Assembly: GCA_020912385.1 (NCBI GenBank) | Contig: CP087216.1 | Coordinates: 620,001 to 684,000 of the forward strand | Origin: Neofusicoccum parvum | Lineage: Eukaryota; Ascomycota; Dothideomycetes; Botryosphaeriales; Botryosphaeriaceae | Reading direction: 5' to 3' | Length of the DNA: 64,000 nt | Part shown: piece by piece, positions 21,783-33,332 of the stretch | Layout: the number at the start of each line of letters is the position of its first letter | Numbering within the stretch: the stretch's first letter is position 1 | Notes under the pieces: generated by a model | Told to the model about the DNA's origin: nothing | Database searches by the model: none | What the model saw: only the letters and a program-made list of their open reading frames with translations | Translations under genes and position numbers: made by a program

Positions 21783-22614
21783 GCGATGGGCGCCGCTATA
21801 TTCCCTTCTTCTATGAACATTTTAATGCCGTAACTACGTAAAGAGGAATAAAAGTTCTGAGAGACTGAGAATCCGACCGAGAAGATTCAACACTTCTGGA
21901 CTGTAGCCAGGCTTTAGCGCCTCACGATGAATCACCACAACGACGTCGTTTTCGAGTTTAGAGGCGGCTCAAGGATACAGTTCAACGAGTCTACATGTCT
22001 ATCCTCGTCTTGTACATCATCGTGTATAAGCACGCAATCTATGTTTGGACCAAAAAGAGGAGGGCTTCCTCCCGCATTATTGCCTTTGAAGATGGTGAGG
22101 GAGGAGTATGTAAGAGTTGGAGAGAATGATAAAGAAGCGTGTGGTCGAGACTTCGAGAGTTTCTGTTTACTGTTCATGGTGAATTACAAACCACATGGAC
22201 CTGTCTAGTATGGACAAGGACCGCTTAAGACAAAGGGGATATGTTTTGAATCTGCCGTAGGAATAAATACCATTGTTCATCCGTCTTAGAAACAAATGCG
22301 AATGGGGAAGAGGGAGGCGAAAGTGATGCACCACTCCCACGTGATCTCATCGAATGTGCAACTCTGCCAAGAACATGGTTTGCACAGCGAGTTGATCTGG
22401 TTACTGGCCTGTCTTACTGTGAGCCTTTCCTTCCATAGAAGATGGCCGACTGTCTCCCTGTCCTTTGTTGTCAACTGAACTTGTCGAAAGCATACAGCGC
22501 CCTTGACGCTTCACTTCCTTTGTCTCCCAATCATTACTCTTCTACATCTCCTTTCCTCTCATCAATTCCTCCCACCATCAAGCCAAATCCGCCTCCACCA
22601 CACACCTCGCCGTA
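21783..22614. other. Intergenic
   Basis: Between the MVD gene and the next plus-strand gene. Short frames on both strands around 21930-22200 mirror each other and lack any protein signature. I see nothing else. Confidence 0.4.
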
Positions 22615-23262
22615 ATGACTAGCCTAAACAACTTTCTCATCAGTCTCTCCATCATCTACTTCCTCGGCGTCCTCTTCGCTACCATCGTCGAGGTCATCCA
22701 CTTCTCCTTCATCCGCCGCAACACTCGCCGGAGCTCAGCAGCAAGAAGCCGTCATCGCCACGCCGACGAACCCGAAGAGTCAGAGTTCGCCGCGAATGTC
22801 GCCATCAACGTCTTCATAGCGCCGCTCCGCACCGCGCAGCAAGCGGCGCGTTTGGCCGTGCTCTTCGCCCTGCGGTTCAGCATCTCCATCCTGGTGCTGC
22901 TGGTGCGGCTGGCGTTCGCGGTTGCCCTGATCGGCCTGGTGCTGAGGCCCGTGGCGCTGCCCAAGGCCGAGGACGTCGTGGAGCTGAGCTCCGCGCTGGA
23001 CGACGTGCTGAAGCCGCGGACCGTGCCCGAGCACGCGAACTCCGTCTGGGACGGGTGGCTGGACTCGGTTGGGCGGAACACCGTCGGCGTGCGCTACAAG
23101 GTGCGGGACAATGCGTGGGATCGGCTCGTGGCGGCGGTGCTGGAGATTGGGGATTGCACGTGGACGCCGAGTCCGTGGGCGGCGGATAACTGGAGAGGGA
23201 CGACTGATTGCACGAAGGTGGGAAGGAAGCCGGTGAAGAAAGCCCCATCTATCCCCTATTAG
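22615..23262 (+). CDS. Hypothetical two-helix membrane protein
   Basis: Single exon, 215 residues. A first hydrophobic helix lies at residues ~8-30, followed by a basic Ser/Arg/His-rich loop. A long hydrophobic stretch (~78-108, LRFSISILVLLVRLAFAVALIGLVL) could cross the membrane once. The C-terminal half is soluble with several Trp and a late Cys pair. I do not recognise a family. A pyrimidine-rich leader (CTTTCCTCTC) precedes the ATG, as usual for fungal genes. Codon usage resembles nearby real genes. Confidence 0.6.
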   Translation: MTSLNNFLISLSIIYFLGVLFATIVEVIHFSFIRRNTRRSSAARSRHRHADEPEESEFAANVAINVFIAPLRTAQQAARLAVLFALRFSISILVLLVRLAFAVALIGLVLRPVALPKAEDVVELSSALDDVLKPRTVPEHANSVWDGWLDSVGRNTVGVRYKVRDNAWDRLVAAVLEIGDCTWTPSPWAADNWRGTTDCTKVGRKPVKKAPSIPY

Positions 23263-23606
23263 TGGTGCGTTGAGTTCTTTTCTTGAAAGCAGGGGGTTGG
23301 TGAGCGGAACACAATGCTCATGGGCGGCTGAAGACTGTATATGGATGCGAATGCAGTAAGAATCAGTACAATCATTTTGCAAGGAGATTTCGATACCTCA
23401 TGGTACATGCATCTACAAGAATGTTTTTGAATCAAGCATGGACATGCTCTTACGACGTCATGGGTGCGGTGAGCTTGCCTGGCTTGCTGGTCTATGCGCA
23501 TAACCTTCATTCTTGGTACGAAATCATCATATTGTCTTCTTTTAACTTTCGGCCTGATTTTTCGTTGCCCAGTTCATGTCGCTCCTGAAGCGTTCCTTCC
23601 GAACCC
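23263..23606. other. Convergent intergenic
   Basis: Short space between two convergent genes; presumably both 3' UTRs and poly(A) sites. Nothing further visible. Confidence 0.4.
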
Positions 23607-24866
23607 TCATCCATCTCTTAACAGGCGCAGGACGTCTGACACCAGGTAAAGACTACCAGCAACAACAAGGGGGGATTCATCACCATTAGAAGAAGCCAGT
23701 TCTGTAGCTTTTTTCAGGCCTGCCAGCACGTCCGATTTACAATCAGCGGTCTGCTGAAGCTTTGCGGCTTGCTTTGCAGCGGCGAGGAGATCACCAGTGG
23801 GTGTGGCCTTCACCCACGGCATTCCGTCAACCGCACCAAATTGCACAGTCACCACAGAGTCTCCATCTTTGAGAAGCGGCTTCAGCATCTCGGCTAGGGC
23901 TTTGCCACTGCTGACCGAAAGCACCCACACAACGTTGCCGCGGCTGTTCTTCCGCAATGACTCTACGAACAGGCCAAGAGCTTCCGCAGAGTCAACGTTG
24001 TGTGCACCGTCCAGCACGGCAGGACTCTTCCGCGCGGTGATGCGCCCGAGGTCCAAAGTCTGCAGACGCCCGGGCAGTTTGACGTCCTCCAGGCCGTCAA
24101 ATAGGCTCAATTCATCGTCAGGCTTTCGACCGAGAGCCTCCAAAGCCAGTAAGGTGGCCTTGTGAGCACAGGCTGTGTTGAGGATCTCGTGTGGCTGAAA
24201 GTTTTTGGATCTGAGGAAGCTCCTGTAAGCCGGGCTTGATTCCGGTGCATCCGGCAAGCCATGCACCATATATACCGGACCTGCGGATATCTCTTTGGCG
24301 TGTCTCTGGATTACCTCGATCACGGACGGGCTGTTGGTGCCTTCGACGACGCACGGAACACCCGGCTTGAGGATGCCGGCCTTCTCAAACGCAATCTTTT
24401 CGATGGTGTCGCCCAAGAACGCCTGGTGATCGAGGCCGATCTTGCAAATGACGGTCACCAGCGGCTGCTGCAACACGTTGGTGGCGTCCAGGCGGCCGCC
24501 CATGCCGGTCTCAATGACTCCAATCTCGATCTGCGCACGAGTGAAGAGCTCGAAGGCAGTGGCCGTCAGCAGCTCGAACTCGGTCGCGTTGATGCCTTCG
24601 CGCTCGTTGCGGCCCTGGACCAGATGCTCGACCTCGCGGAAGACGGACTCGGCGACGGGCTGCTCGTTGATGCTGATGCAGTCCCAGCGGTCGACCAGGT
24701 GCGGCGAGGTGAAGCGGCCGTGCGGGATGCCGGCGCGGTGCAGCATCTGGGCGGCGGCGGCGCAGATGGAGCCCTTGCCGTTGGTGCCGGCAACGTGGAT
24801 GGCGCGCCACGGCAGCGGCGTGTGCTTGAGCAGCTGGCCCACGCGGGCCAGGCCGAGCTCGATCAT
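23607..24866 (-). CDS. FOL3: Dihydrofolate synthase (FOL3-type, Mur ligase family)
   Basis: Adds the first glutamate to dihydropteroate with ATP to make dihydrofolate. The 419-residue protein matches the length of yeast FOL3 (about 427) rather than the longer folylpolyglutamate synthases. Visible motifs are the P-loop HVAGTNGKGSICA (residues ~24-36), FTSPHLVDRWDCI, the Mur-ligase ETGMGGRLDATN, GLDHQAFLGDTIEKIAFEKAGI and VLDGAHN. I start at 24866 (MIELGLARVGQLLKHTPLPW), which aligns with the family start; the frame stays open upstream but that part is low-complexity and lies in the shared promoter. Intronless. Divergent from the next gene. Confidence 0.93.
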   Translation of the reverse strand: MIELGLARVGQLLKHTPLPWRAIHVAGTNGKGSICAAAAQMLHRAGIPHGRFTSPHLVDRWDCISINEQPVAESVFREVEHLVQGRNEREGINATEFELLTATAFELFTRAQIEIGVIETGMGGRLDATNVLQQPLVTVICKIGLDHQAFLGDTIEKIAFEKAGILKPGVPCVVEGTNSPSVIEVIQRHAKEISAGPVYMVHGLPDAPESSPAYRSFLRSKNFQPHEILNTACAHKATLLALEALGRKPDDELSLFDGLEDVKLPGRLQTLDLGRITARKSPAVLDGAHNVDSAEALGLFVESLRKNSRGNVVWVLSVSSGKALAEMLKPLLKDGDSVVTVQFGAVDGMPWVKATPTGDLLAAAKQAAKLQQTADCKSDVLAGLKKATELASSNGDESPLVVAGSLYLVSDVLRLLRDG

Positions 24867-25223
24867 TCTGGCGGGCGGGGGGGCGAGGGCAGGCGGCAGG
24901 CAGGCAGACGCGCTCCGTGGTCGCGCTTCGCGATGGACCTGCAGCGCGCCTGGTGTTCCACGCGACGGGCAGGGGCCGCTGATTGGCTCGGGCGACGAGG
25001 CTGGCGAGTGGGCGGGCGGCGCGCGTCGATTGCAGCCGTTTTGGGCGCTAGCCCGCCTCTCCCGCCGTGCCGACCCCAGATCTCGCTGCGGCTGCACGCT
25101 CTCTGCCTCAGTCAACCCTCCGCACCCATCCTCAACACCCGCGCGCGCATCCGTCCCGACTCGCCCATCGCCCGCCGTTCGTTCCCGTCGCGTCGCGCAT
25201 CTCGCCCGAGCAATCTCCGCATC
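24867..25223. promoter_or_regulatory. Bidirectional promoter, FOL3 and disordered-protein gene
   Basis: Only 357 bp separate the two divergent ATGs. GC-rich with pyrimidine tracts close to the right-hand start. No TATA box is obvious. Confidence 0.4.
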
Positions 25224-27118
25224 ATGGGTCTCCCGTACGCCTCCTCACGCCACTGCTGCTGATGCGCGACCACGCGCGCGTACCTTCAGCCTCACAGGCG
25301 CATCCTACCGAGCATCGCTAACCTCTTCGCAGTGTCTGGCGCGCACCGTCTCCCGTCGACAGCCGGGCCCAGGCGGTCAAGAACGACGCGTCGGCTGCCG
25401 CTCGCTCACCCATCCGCCGCCGCTCCCCCGCCTCGTCGCGTCCGGGGCACATCTCGGTGCGCAGTGACGCCCACGGCCATGTCCGCCGCGACATCAACGT
25501 CGCCGAGCTTGTCGCGCGCCATAACCGTCGTGCCCAGTATGCAAGCTCGCTGCGCGAAGCGGAAGCGCGCGACCAGGACCGTAGGAATGCCGACCTGAGC
25601 AGCATGGCCAACGACGACTGGCTTTTCGATCTCGACCGTCTGGCCGCTCTCTCCTCGGAGGCAAGAGACTCAACCCACAGCCCCGACGAGGCCGAACCGC
25701 ACGTCCACTTGTACATCAGTACCAACGGTCCCAGTATTCGCGCCAGCCGCTTTGGTCCGAATCACCCAGAGAACAACCCCTTCTCGCGGGCCCGTTCTGC
25801 GGCCCCAGAGCGGGAGTCGAGCACAGGTCCGGATCGTCCCCGCGCACGAGACAGCCTAGAGCGCAGCCGTCGCGAGCCACGGAGCACACCTGCCGATGCT
25901 CTGTCCGCGCCGGGGAGGCGTCGCGCGTGGCCTAACAGGGCTCAGGAGCCGCTCGGGGAGCTTCCTAGACACACCTACCGCCGCGCGCCCTCCAACTGGA
26001 GTAGCACTCCAGATGCTGCGGATGTTGACGAGGATACCACGCTGACGGATGCCACTCGCGAATTTCCTCCTCTTAGACGTATGGGCCGTAGACAAGTCAC
26101 CGACGGCTTCCTACCCTCCAGCTCTCTGCGTCAGTCCTGGAGCCCATCTGGCGCCATCGATGGACTCGGTGATCGTGAGCGAAGCCTCAGTCCTCCCACT
26201 GATCCCTGGGAGACGATGCTCACTACAATCACCCCAGACACGCAGCTCCCAAGCGCAGACTCATCTTTCACCTCTGCGGCCGCCTCCGCTTCTTTCTCCG
26301 CCTCAACCAACAATTCCCAGGCTGGGTCCGATTCTTCGCGCGCCGATTCAACCTCCTCTGCGAATACCCATGTCACCATTCCCTCGCGGCGACAGAGCCC
26401 GGATGAGACGTCCGCTCTGTTGCCACAGCGCGCCTGCGACACTGACGACGACATGTCTGGAAACGACACGGAAAGTGACGAGACGCCTAGGTTGAATAGG
26501 ATGCGCGCCCACAATCGCAGGTTTCCGAATCCATATTCGCCGGCCTTTCGCCAGGCGCGGGCGCAGGCGCGGGCGCAGGCGCAGGATGGCCCGCCGACTC
26601 GCAACCCGGCTGCTTACTCGTCCTCTGTGAGGTCGCGCTCCCATGACGCAACGGCTTTTGTCCGAAACTACTACGCCTTCGCCGATCGCGGACCATCTGT
26701 GGGCAGGGCCAGCCCCTCGGAGTCGTCGCGATCGCCGCCGCCTTCTCAGCTCAGGTTTGGCATACTCCCACGGGTCCCCCGCTTGCACCGGGAGCACAGC
26801 AGTGGAGTCGAACGCAGCGTTGAGAACAGGCGTGACAGTGGTGTTGGTAGCGACACCAACAACAGCGAGAGCGGCAGCCGTCGCCCCGGTGAGGAGAGCT
26901 TCAGTAGCAGCGCAGCTGTAGTGCGGCTTTTAGCAACCGTCTCGCCGCAGTCGCAGGGCCAGTTGGACCCAGAGCTTGAGTCGATGCGCAACATTCTGGG
27001 ACGGTTGGCGCGCCGCGACGACGTACCAGAAGAGTTTTGGATCAGTGCCGGCCTGGTCCCTCCGGTGTTGGAGGCGCAGAGGTCGAGGAGGGAGCAACGC
27101 GAGAGGGAGCGGCTCTAA
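25224..27118 (+). CDS. Long disordered protein with 11-nt first exon
   Basis: Exon 1 is just 25224-25234 (ATGGGTCTCCC). A 98-nt intron (GTACGC ... GCTAAC ... TTCGCAG) leads to exon 2, 25333-27118, giving 598 residues starting MGLPVWRAPSPVDSR. Most of the protein is Ser/Arg/Pro/Asp-rich and predicted disordered, with an Ala-Gln-Ala-Arg tandem near 26555-26585. A conserved-looking C-terminal block, DPELESMRNILGRLARRDDVPEEFWISAGL, resembles the end of a Pezizomycotina-specific hypothetical protein. No enzymatic domain is seen. Without the microexon the frame has no good ATG near its start, which supports the model. Confidence 0.65.
26555..26585 (+). repeat. Short tandem GCGCAGGCGCGG repeat in coding sequence
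   Basis: A roughly 12-nt GC-rich unit repeated two to three times inside the disordered-protein gene, encoding Gln-Ala-Arg-Ala repeats. Confidence 0.6.
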
Positions 27119-28872
27119 AATGTCGCGACTATGAACCTAGCGGGTGAGTTCGGAGGCGTTCAGGTCGTGGACGGCGTTGGGGTGTTTGGCGCCGACCTTT
27201 TCCGCCTATTGAATTTAGTCCGAATGCTGTATTTTTCTTGAAGCAGTCCTCCACCAACATTATGCGTAGGGCATGGATTATCACTTTACGATTTTCTGAA
27301 AGGAGTTTCTGGACTGACGGAGCTGATTGGCGTATCTGGGAAAGGAGAAGAAACTTAACGGCTTCATATTCCGCGTTATTGCGATGTTACGAAGCAAGAG
27401 AAAGCAACAAAGCTAAGAACAACAAAAATATACCCGGCTCTCAACGAGAGCCGATCGGGCGGGTCGGCGGGCTTTTATACAGGACACAAATTGATACCTC
27501 TGTTTCTTTTGCCGCCCAATTATCGGGTTCCCATGACTTGCGGAGCGAATGCCTTCAAACAAGCTATTCCGCGGATATATCTTGTTTCGTCTTGTTGCAA
27601 GAGGTCTTGGCGTAATTATGTGTGCGGCGAGAAGCCCTACGGAGAAGAGACGATGAAACGGGGCAGGCAGATCGATGGCCCAGAAACCCCTGGCGGGTTA
27701 CGTACACACAATCTGCATCGGAAAGAAAACCAGGAACCGGGATGCGGACAAGCCCTATTCTCTCTTTTTCCCATCCGTCATCGGTGGCGTTTTTCCTTGA
27801 CATTATTGCCCATCTGGCTTTTTCTCGGGGATGGGGGGATGCCCCACACCGACACCAGCCACGAACGTCCCGTCCTCCCGCCGCCACGCCAGCTGCCACC
27901 GGAGAGAGCAGAGGGACATGGGTGGTCGACTGGCGTGGAGAATCTGTGGGGCGGGCCTGGCCGCTGACGTGCGTGCGCGCGCGCGCGCAGGCGGATCCCC
28001 CGCAAATACCGAGTGGGCTGCATGGCCAGACCCAGGCACAGGCGTGTGTGGCGTCACTGGAAAGGAAGCTGGACCGGTCAATTGGCAGCCGCAGTCAACG
28101 CCGGTTGGCGGCCTAGCTCGCTCGCAAGAGGTGGGAAGACGATGGTCTTGGGTTGAGGCACCAAGGCATCAATGGGCCATTACTCGCTGCGCCGGGGAGC
28201 GAAGCATCGAGAAGACGGCAGAGCAAATCAGTCGGCGCACGGGGTGTGGGACATCTCGATGCGATGCACGATGCGATCCAGCTGGACGCCGATTGGGTTG
28301 TGGGGCGGTCATAGCTCCCCGTAGCTTGCGGTGCTTGCTGCCACTGCTCCTCCAGCTGTGGCTGGCCAGAGCGCCAAGCCGTCATGACGTAGAAACGGCA
28401 TAATGGCATGGCGCAACTTCCCTTTGACGCCAGCGGAGCACCGCGTAGCGTGCGGAGACGCGGGAATGGATGGCGCCTTCTGCGAAGAGCTGCGCGACGA
28501 GGTGCGGACGGCATGTGCTGCCCGCTGTCGCGCAAGTGAGAGCGCACAGCTGCGCCAGCGCTCCGACGATGCTGAGTTCGCTCCCACGAATGCCAGGGGA
28601 GGTCTGCCGCTGCTGCTGTCTCTCGCGCGTGTCTGGCAGGCCGGCCGGCGACTGGCCTGGCCCTTAGCGTGGCGCGCTCCGCTCTCTCCTTGGAAACGGA
28701 GGGGCGACCCTAAAGCGTGCACGTTTCGTCATCACCACAGCAGCCGGTACCCAGCTCATAAAGACCTGGTCCCGCACTCCCATTGACACTCCTCACTACC
28801 ACACCTCCCCATCTCTTATCACCGACAACAACACTCGTCACCCAACCAATTCCACCACCTCCATCCGCAACA
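27119..28872. other. Intergenic with a GC dinucleotide tract
   Basis: No gene is convincing in these 1.75 kb; overlapping frames on both strands are shadows of GC-rich DNA. A short alternating GC tract lies at 27975-27988. The last ~150 bp before 28873 are pyrimidine-rich, as expected for the next gene's leader. Confidence 0.4.
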
Positions 28873-29479
28873 ATGGCCACCCTCCACTGTAAGCCCTCCT
28901 CACCCAGCACTTCCAGCTCGCGCACTCCCTCCCACGAGCCAAGCTAACCCCTCCTCCCCCCACCGCCAGACCTGCCCCCGGTCAAGCCGTCGGCCATCGC
29001 GCTGGGCACCGTCTACAACCACGCCGTCTCGCTGGCCGTGCTGGCCCCGATCTTCGGCGACACGTACCGGCAAGCGCAGGCGGCCAACTCCAAGGAGGAG
29101 TTCTTCAAGAGCAAGGAGGCGGCCACGGCGGCCGCCTCGTGGGGCAGCTCGCTGCTCGGCTCGGCCGTGCAGGCCTACGGCGTCGGCGCCCTCATCAACG
29201 CCACCGGCACCCTGTCCTACAAGGGCGCCGCCTACCTCGGCAGCCTGATCTTCATGGCCAGCTCCGCGCCTTCGGTGAGTTCTTGTCGCTGCTGCTGGCG
29301 GCAGGGTTCATGCAGTGGATGGTTTGGCTGATGTTTTCTTGTAGCTCGTCGCCCACATCGTCACGGAGAAGCGGCCTCTCGACCAGGTCGCCGTCGGCGC
29401 CGCTGCGAGGATCCTGGAGACTGTCGGCCTGAGCTTGACCCTCACCTGGTGGGGCACCCGCACCAACCCCTTCGATTAG
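28873..29479 (+). CDS. Small four-helix membrane protein, three exons
   Basis: Exons 28873-28888, 28970-29274 and 29345-29479 join in phase to 151 residues (MATLHYLPPVKPSAIALG...). Four hydrophobic segments (about residues 12-33, 55-75, 85-107 and 120-142) make it an integral membrane protein. The pattern is loosely like DUF1761-type proteins (small, four helices, Trp near the end), but I cannot confirm this. Introns of 81 and 70 nt have GTAAGC and GTGAGT donors. The tiny first exon encodes just five residues. Function unknown. Confidence 0.65.
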
Positions 29480-31412
29480 AGGGTGAGCGGTCTTGCGTGT
29501 TCGATGGGCTGAGATTGGGAATGTTGCGAGGGGGGCTGTTCGATGATAGTCGTCCACTGATGGAATAGGGAATTTTCATGACACCCCCTCAAACGAAGCA
29601 GCGGATGATGTCGCCGTTCGTTCGGTGATTACCCTGCACTGTATGATCATTCAATGAAATATTTTCTAATGATGTTTGTTATTCGTTGATATACGACGTT
29701 TTATGAGACCGGGCCTGTGGTCAAAGCTTGAGTCCCAGTTTCATTTCTAAATTTCAGTTGGAGATTTACTAAAAGCAATGGCTTTGTTGGCTGATTTTGT
29801 GCTCCTGCAAAACTTATGAAGGCACGAAAACCTTTGTAGGTGTTTGTATGAGCCTTTTCTTTTAATCCTGGGGCGTGCAATGCGTTAGACCATGCTCAGT
29901 AGGTAACATACCTCAGGTAGGACGCCCCAACGGATATACTTGCATAGGCTCTTGTTTGCTTCTTCCTCAGCTTGCATCAAGGTATGTAAGAAGTTATCTA
30001 CTGCTCCCTCTTGGTTCATATGATCTTGCGTGCCCAAGCAGGCTCATCTATCCACACAATAGTCCATTGTTGGTAAGTAACGATACAATATCGTAAGAAA
30101 ATGACTCAAAAACTGTCGACATCATATAAACTTGCTTCCAATTTCAGGCCAGCCTGACGTAAGAACTCCAGGGTGCACCAAAATTCCGTTCAAGCCCTCG
30201 TCGACCTTTGCTTCTTGAAGGTCCAACAAACCGTCCCAGAATTAAGGCAAGAGAATAAGTGAGCTCTCTGATTTCTTGGGTCTACACTTCTATACCCGTT
30301 TAAAGGTCACTTGAATACTATATTTCTCCCCAGCGTGTTGTTTCCTTAAGCATTTTCGCTCTCATTGCCAGTCCGCTATCCCTCACGGAGCATCTGTAGC
30401 CATACGCACGGCGTAGTGTCACATTGCAATCATTATACGGTCTGGTGTCGTATTGCAAACATGGTATGTTAACATGTTGCACTGAATGCATACTGTAGCA
30501 GTAAGGACTCGTGTGGTGACACAAAACCTTGTAGGCAAACGCTAATCCTTCTGCCTCCGCGGAGCTGGTGCCACAGACTATAGGAGGCTACACGAACGTC
30601 CGGCAGATATCCGAAAGAATGCTCAGGCACTAGGGTTGGTATAACTGATCTGTCGGATATTTCTAGAAACAGACCAAGCGGCAAGGCCAAAAGGGAACTT
30701 GGTACATGTATTATGGAAGAGCCTAGGGGCGTCACACAAAGCAGCGTTCTCGTGCCAAGTTCACCTCTGGCATGCTGCCGCTTGATGATACCATCTCGAA
30801 CGTAGCTTCCCTTCTTCCTCATAACACTCGATCTCTCCACCAATCCTCTGTGGTAGGGGTAACAAATCGACCACCAAAGTCGCACACTGGAAGCTCTTTG
30901 ATGGACGTTGGAAAGAGTCTGGGTTGTGATTTCTGCAGCCTTGTTGCTTTGTTGGTAAACTCAAGTATCATTGCTAAACTGAGAATATCATCGAATTCTG
31001 TAAATGATGACCTTCACCTCCACCGTGGCGTGATGGCAAGCAAGAAAGCCTCCGAAATTGGAGGGCAAACATGGAAGCAATGGAAGGGGCCCACTTCTGA
31101 GCCAGTCTTGAGAATTGGTGGACTCCTGTATTTGCATGAGGTAGAGCGTTGAATGAAGGTGAACGGTTGCGGTTGAGAGGAACTGTGGATTGGGCTGCGG
31201 ATTTTGTAAGATTGAGAGGCATTGCTGAATGGGGATCAGCCACTGCAAATGGTTTGTCTGCCCTTTGGTTTGTCTGTATTGCTATGCCTTGAGTCAGATA
31301 CCAGCCATAATGAGCCATCTCCAGCAATGATCGTGTATATGCCAGCAATAAGCCCCAATCCATCATCCCCATAGCCTTTCCTCGAAACCACCCTAACTAG
31401 CCCTCCAGCCAC
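29480..31412. other. Gene-poor, AT-richer intergenic
   Basis: Nearly 2 kb with lower GC than the flanks. Open frames (for example minus 30885-30469 and plus 30772-31152) overlap in antisense and lack any motif. It might be decayed mobile DNA, but I find no terminal repeats. Confidence 0.35.
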
Positions 31413-32439
31413 CTAATCCTCCTCCATCATCTTCATCGTATTCAGGAAATGCCTCACCTGGTTCTTCCTCGCCGCCCTCTCCCCCTCAACCACCCGCTCA
31501 CACCTCTGCAATCCCTCCTCCCCCATCTCCTCAACTAGCCGCCCGAGCGCCTCTATCCTCTCCTCGCTCAACCCAGCCCCGTCCACCACCGACCCATCCA
31601 TAACCTCCCCCCTCATCATCCCCCTCACCGCATCCCCCCCAAGCAACCCATCCCCCAGCCTCCGTATCTCCGCCTGCACCCGCCCCCACTGCTCCCCCAG
31701 ATCCCGCAGCCTCCTCTCCTCCCGCTCCACCGTCGCGCCCAGATCCGCCATCAGATCCGTCAGCCGCGCGCCGTCTCCGCCGTCTCCGCCCGGCGGCGCC
31801 GCGACGATCGTCTCCGAGCCGAACGGCGCGACGATGCTGGCGACGAGCGCGTTGTGCGACGCCTGCAGCTCGAGCGTCGTGGGCAGGCGGTCGGCGGGCG
31901 AGGGGCCGGCGGCGGGCAGGGATGAGGCGGGCGACGAGGCGCTCGAGGGGCTGGTTGTGTTGGGGTTGTCGTCGTCGTCGCGCCGGGCGAGTGGGAGGCC
32001 GTTGGTGGTGGCGAGGCGGCGGAGGTGGGCGAGGCGGGTGGAGGCGAGGGCAGTGTGGGCGGTGGTGATGAGGGTTTTGTGGGTGATTTTGGAGGATTCT
32101 GGGAAGGTGGGTGAGTGGGTTGGGTGAGGGTGGCTGGAGTGGGATGGGCGTACCTTTGAAGGCGGTGGAGAAGGGGTGCTCGAGAGCGGATTGCTTCCTG
32201 TCGATACTGAGGCGGGTGGATGGGCTGCGGCCGCGGGGCTTTTTCTTGGTGACGCCGTGAGGCTTCGAGGTGAGGGCGTACTTGGTGGGTGGTGCGGCCT
32301 TGCTGCGTGACGTCGTGGAGTCCTGCGCGTGCTTCCTGAACATCTTCGACGTATGAATGGTGGCTTCGGGCTTCGGAAACCGAACGCGGGTAGATGCAGC
32401 TGCTGTTCCCCGCGGCTGGGGCATCCTGCGTGGTGCCAT
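31413..32439 (-). CDS. Hypothetical basic/coiled-coil nuclear-type protein
   Basis: Exons 32439-32154 and 32098-31413 (55-nt intron, GTACGC ... CCCAG) give 323 residues. The N-terminal ~90 residues are strongly basic (KKKPRGRSPSTR, a plausible nuclear-localisation signal). The middle contains HKTLITTAHTALASTRLAHLRRL and then a disordered stretch with Asp and Ser runs. The C-terminus is predicted helical and coiled (ATVEREERRLRDLGEQWGRV). The layout recalls small kinetochore or chromatin factors, but I cannot name it. It lies tail-to-head behind the glutaredoxin gene on the same strand, ~250 bp apart. Confidence 0.6.
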
Positions 32440-32686
32440 TACGAGTGAGTTGGGTGAGGTTAGATTGAGAGTGTTCAGAGACGAGAGGAGAGAAGGTGCT
32501 GCGAAGCGGCGGGATGAAGTGAGACGAGACGAAAAGTGAGAGGAGAGAACAGAACAAAATAATTGCGGCCGCATCACGTCGTGCGTACACTAAAGTTACA
32601 GAGAAATATGTATAGGGAACGTCCCACATCAAAATGCAAGCTTTACACCTGTTCAATGCTTCGTTTTGGTCATTCCAGCAGTGCGT

Positions 32687-33332
32687 CTACTCGGGCTTTT
32701 CATCCTCCTCAGCGGGCACCAGCACGTCCTTCTCCTCCAGCATCTTCGCCAACGAGCCATCTTGGTGCATGGACATCAGAATATCACAGCCACCGACAAA
32801 CTCCTTGTCGACGTACAGCTGCGGGATTGTCGGCCACTCCGAGTATTCTTTGATACCTGCAGCACCACCAACCGTTAGCAATTCCGCTACAATTTCGGCG
32901 CTTCCTCCCCGACCACCATTCCAGCCAGAGCATTGTGACTACACACCTGCCCTCAACTCAGCGTCCTCCAGCACATTGAACGCGGTGAACTTGCTAGGGT
33001 CGACGCCCTGCATGCCGAGAATCTGGATGCTGGCGCGCGAGTACCCGCACTGCGGCATCTCGGGCGTGCCCTTCATAAACAGCACCACCGGCGCGCTGGC
33101 CACGGCCTTGTCTATCGCTTGGCGGGTCTCCTGCGAGAGCAGACGGATCTGGAGCGGCGAGAGGCGGGCGTGCTGCAGCGGGTTGGCGAGCTGCCGCGAC
33201 GCCGGGCGCGTTGCGGCGCGGAAGGCCTGGATAGCACGCGCGGCGGCAACTGTCAGTCACGCTGCGCTTCAAGACCGGCGGCGGGGGGACACTGCAGCTT
33301 ACGCTCGAGAATGCCGTCCTCGAGAACAACAT
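32687..33332 (-). CDS. GRX5: Mitochondrial monothiol glutaredoxin
   Basis: Exons 33332-33303, 33226-32947 and 32856-32687 join to 159 residues. The basic, Ser/Ala-rich N-terminus ([23 protein letters not shown]) is a mitochondrial presequence. The thioredoxin-fold core has [20 protein letters not shown], then [35 protein letters not shown], all Grx5 signatures. Grx5 carries Fe-S clusters in the mitochondrial assembly line using the active-site Cys and glutathione. The usual active site is CGFS; here it reads CGYS. Introns are 76 and 90 nt. The gene is divergent from the CoA-pathway gene with ~295 bp between starts. Confidence 0.92.

Noticed and set aside
24867..25115. 83-residue N-terminal extension of dihydrofolate synthase
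   Set aside because: Low-complexity sequence lying in the shared promoter; the family normally begins near MIELGL.
27491..28550. Several overlapping frames on both strands
   Set aside because: Mutually antisense, no shared motif, no splice support, next to a GC dinucleotide tract.
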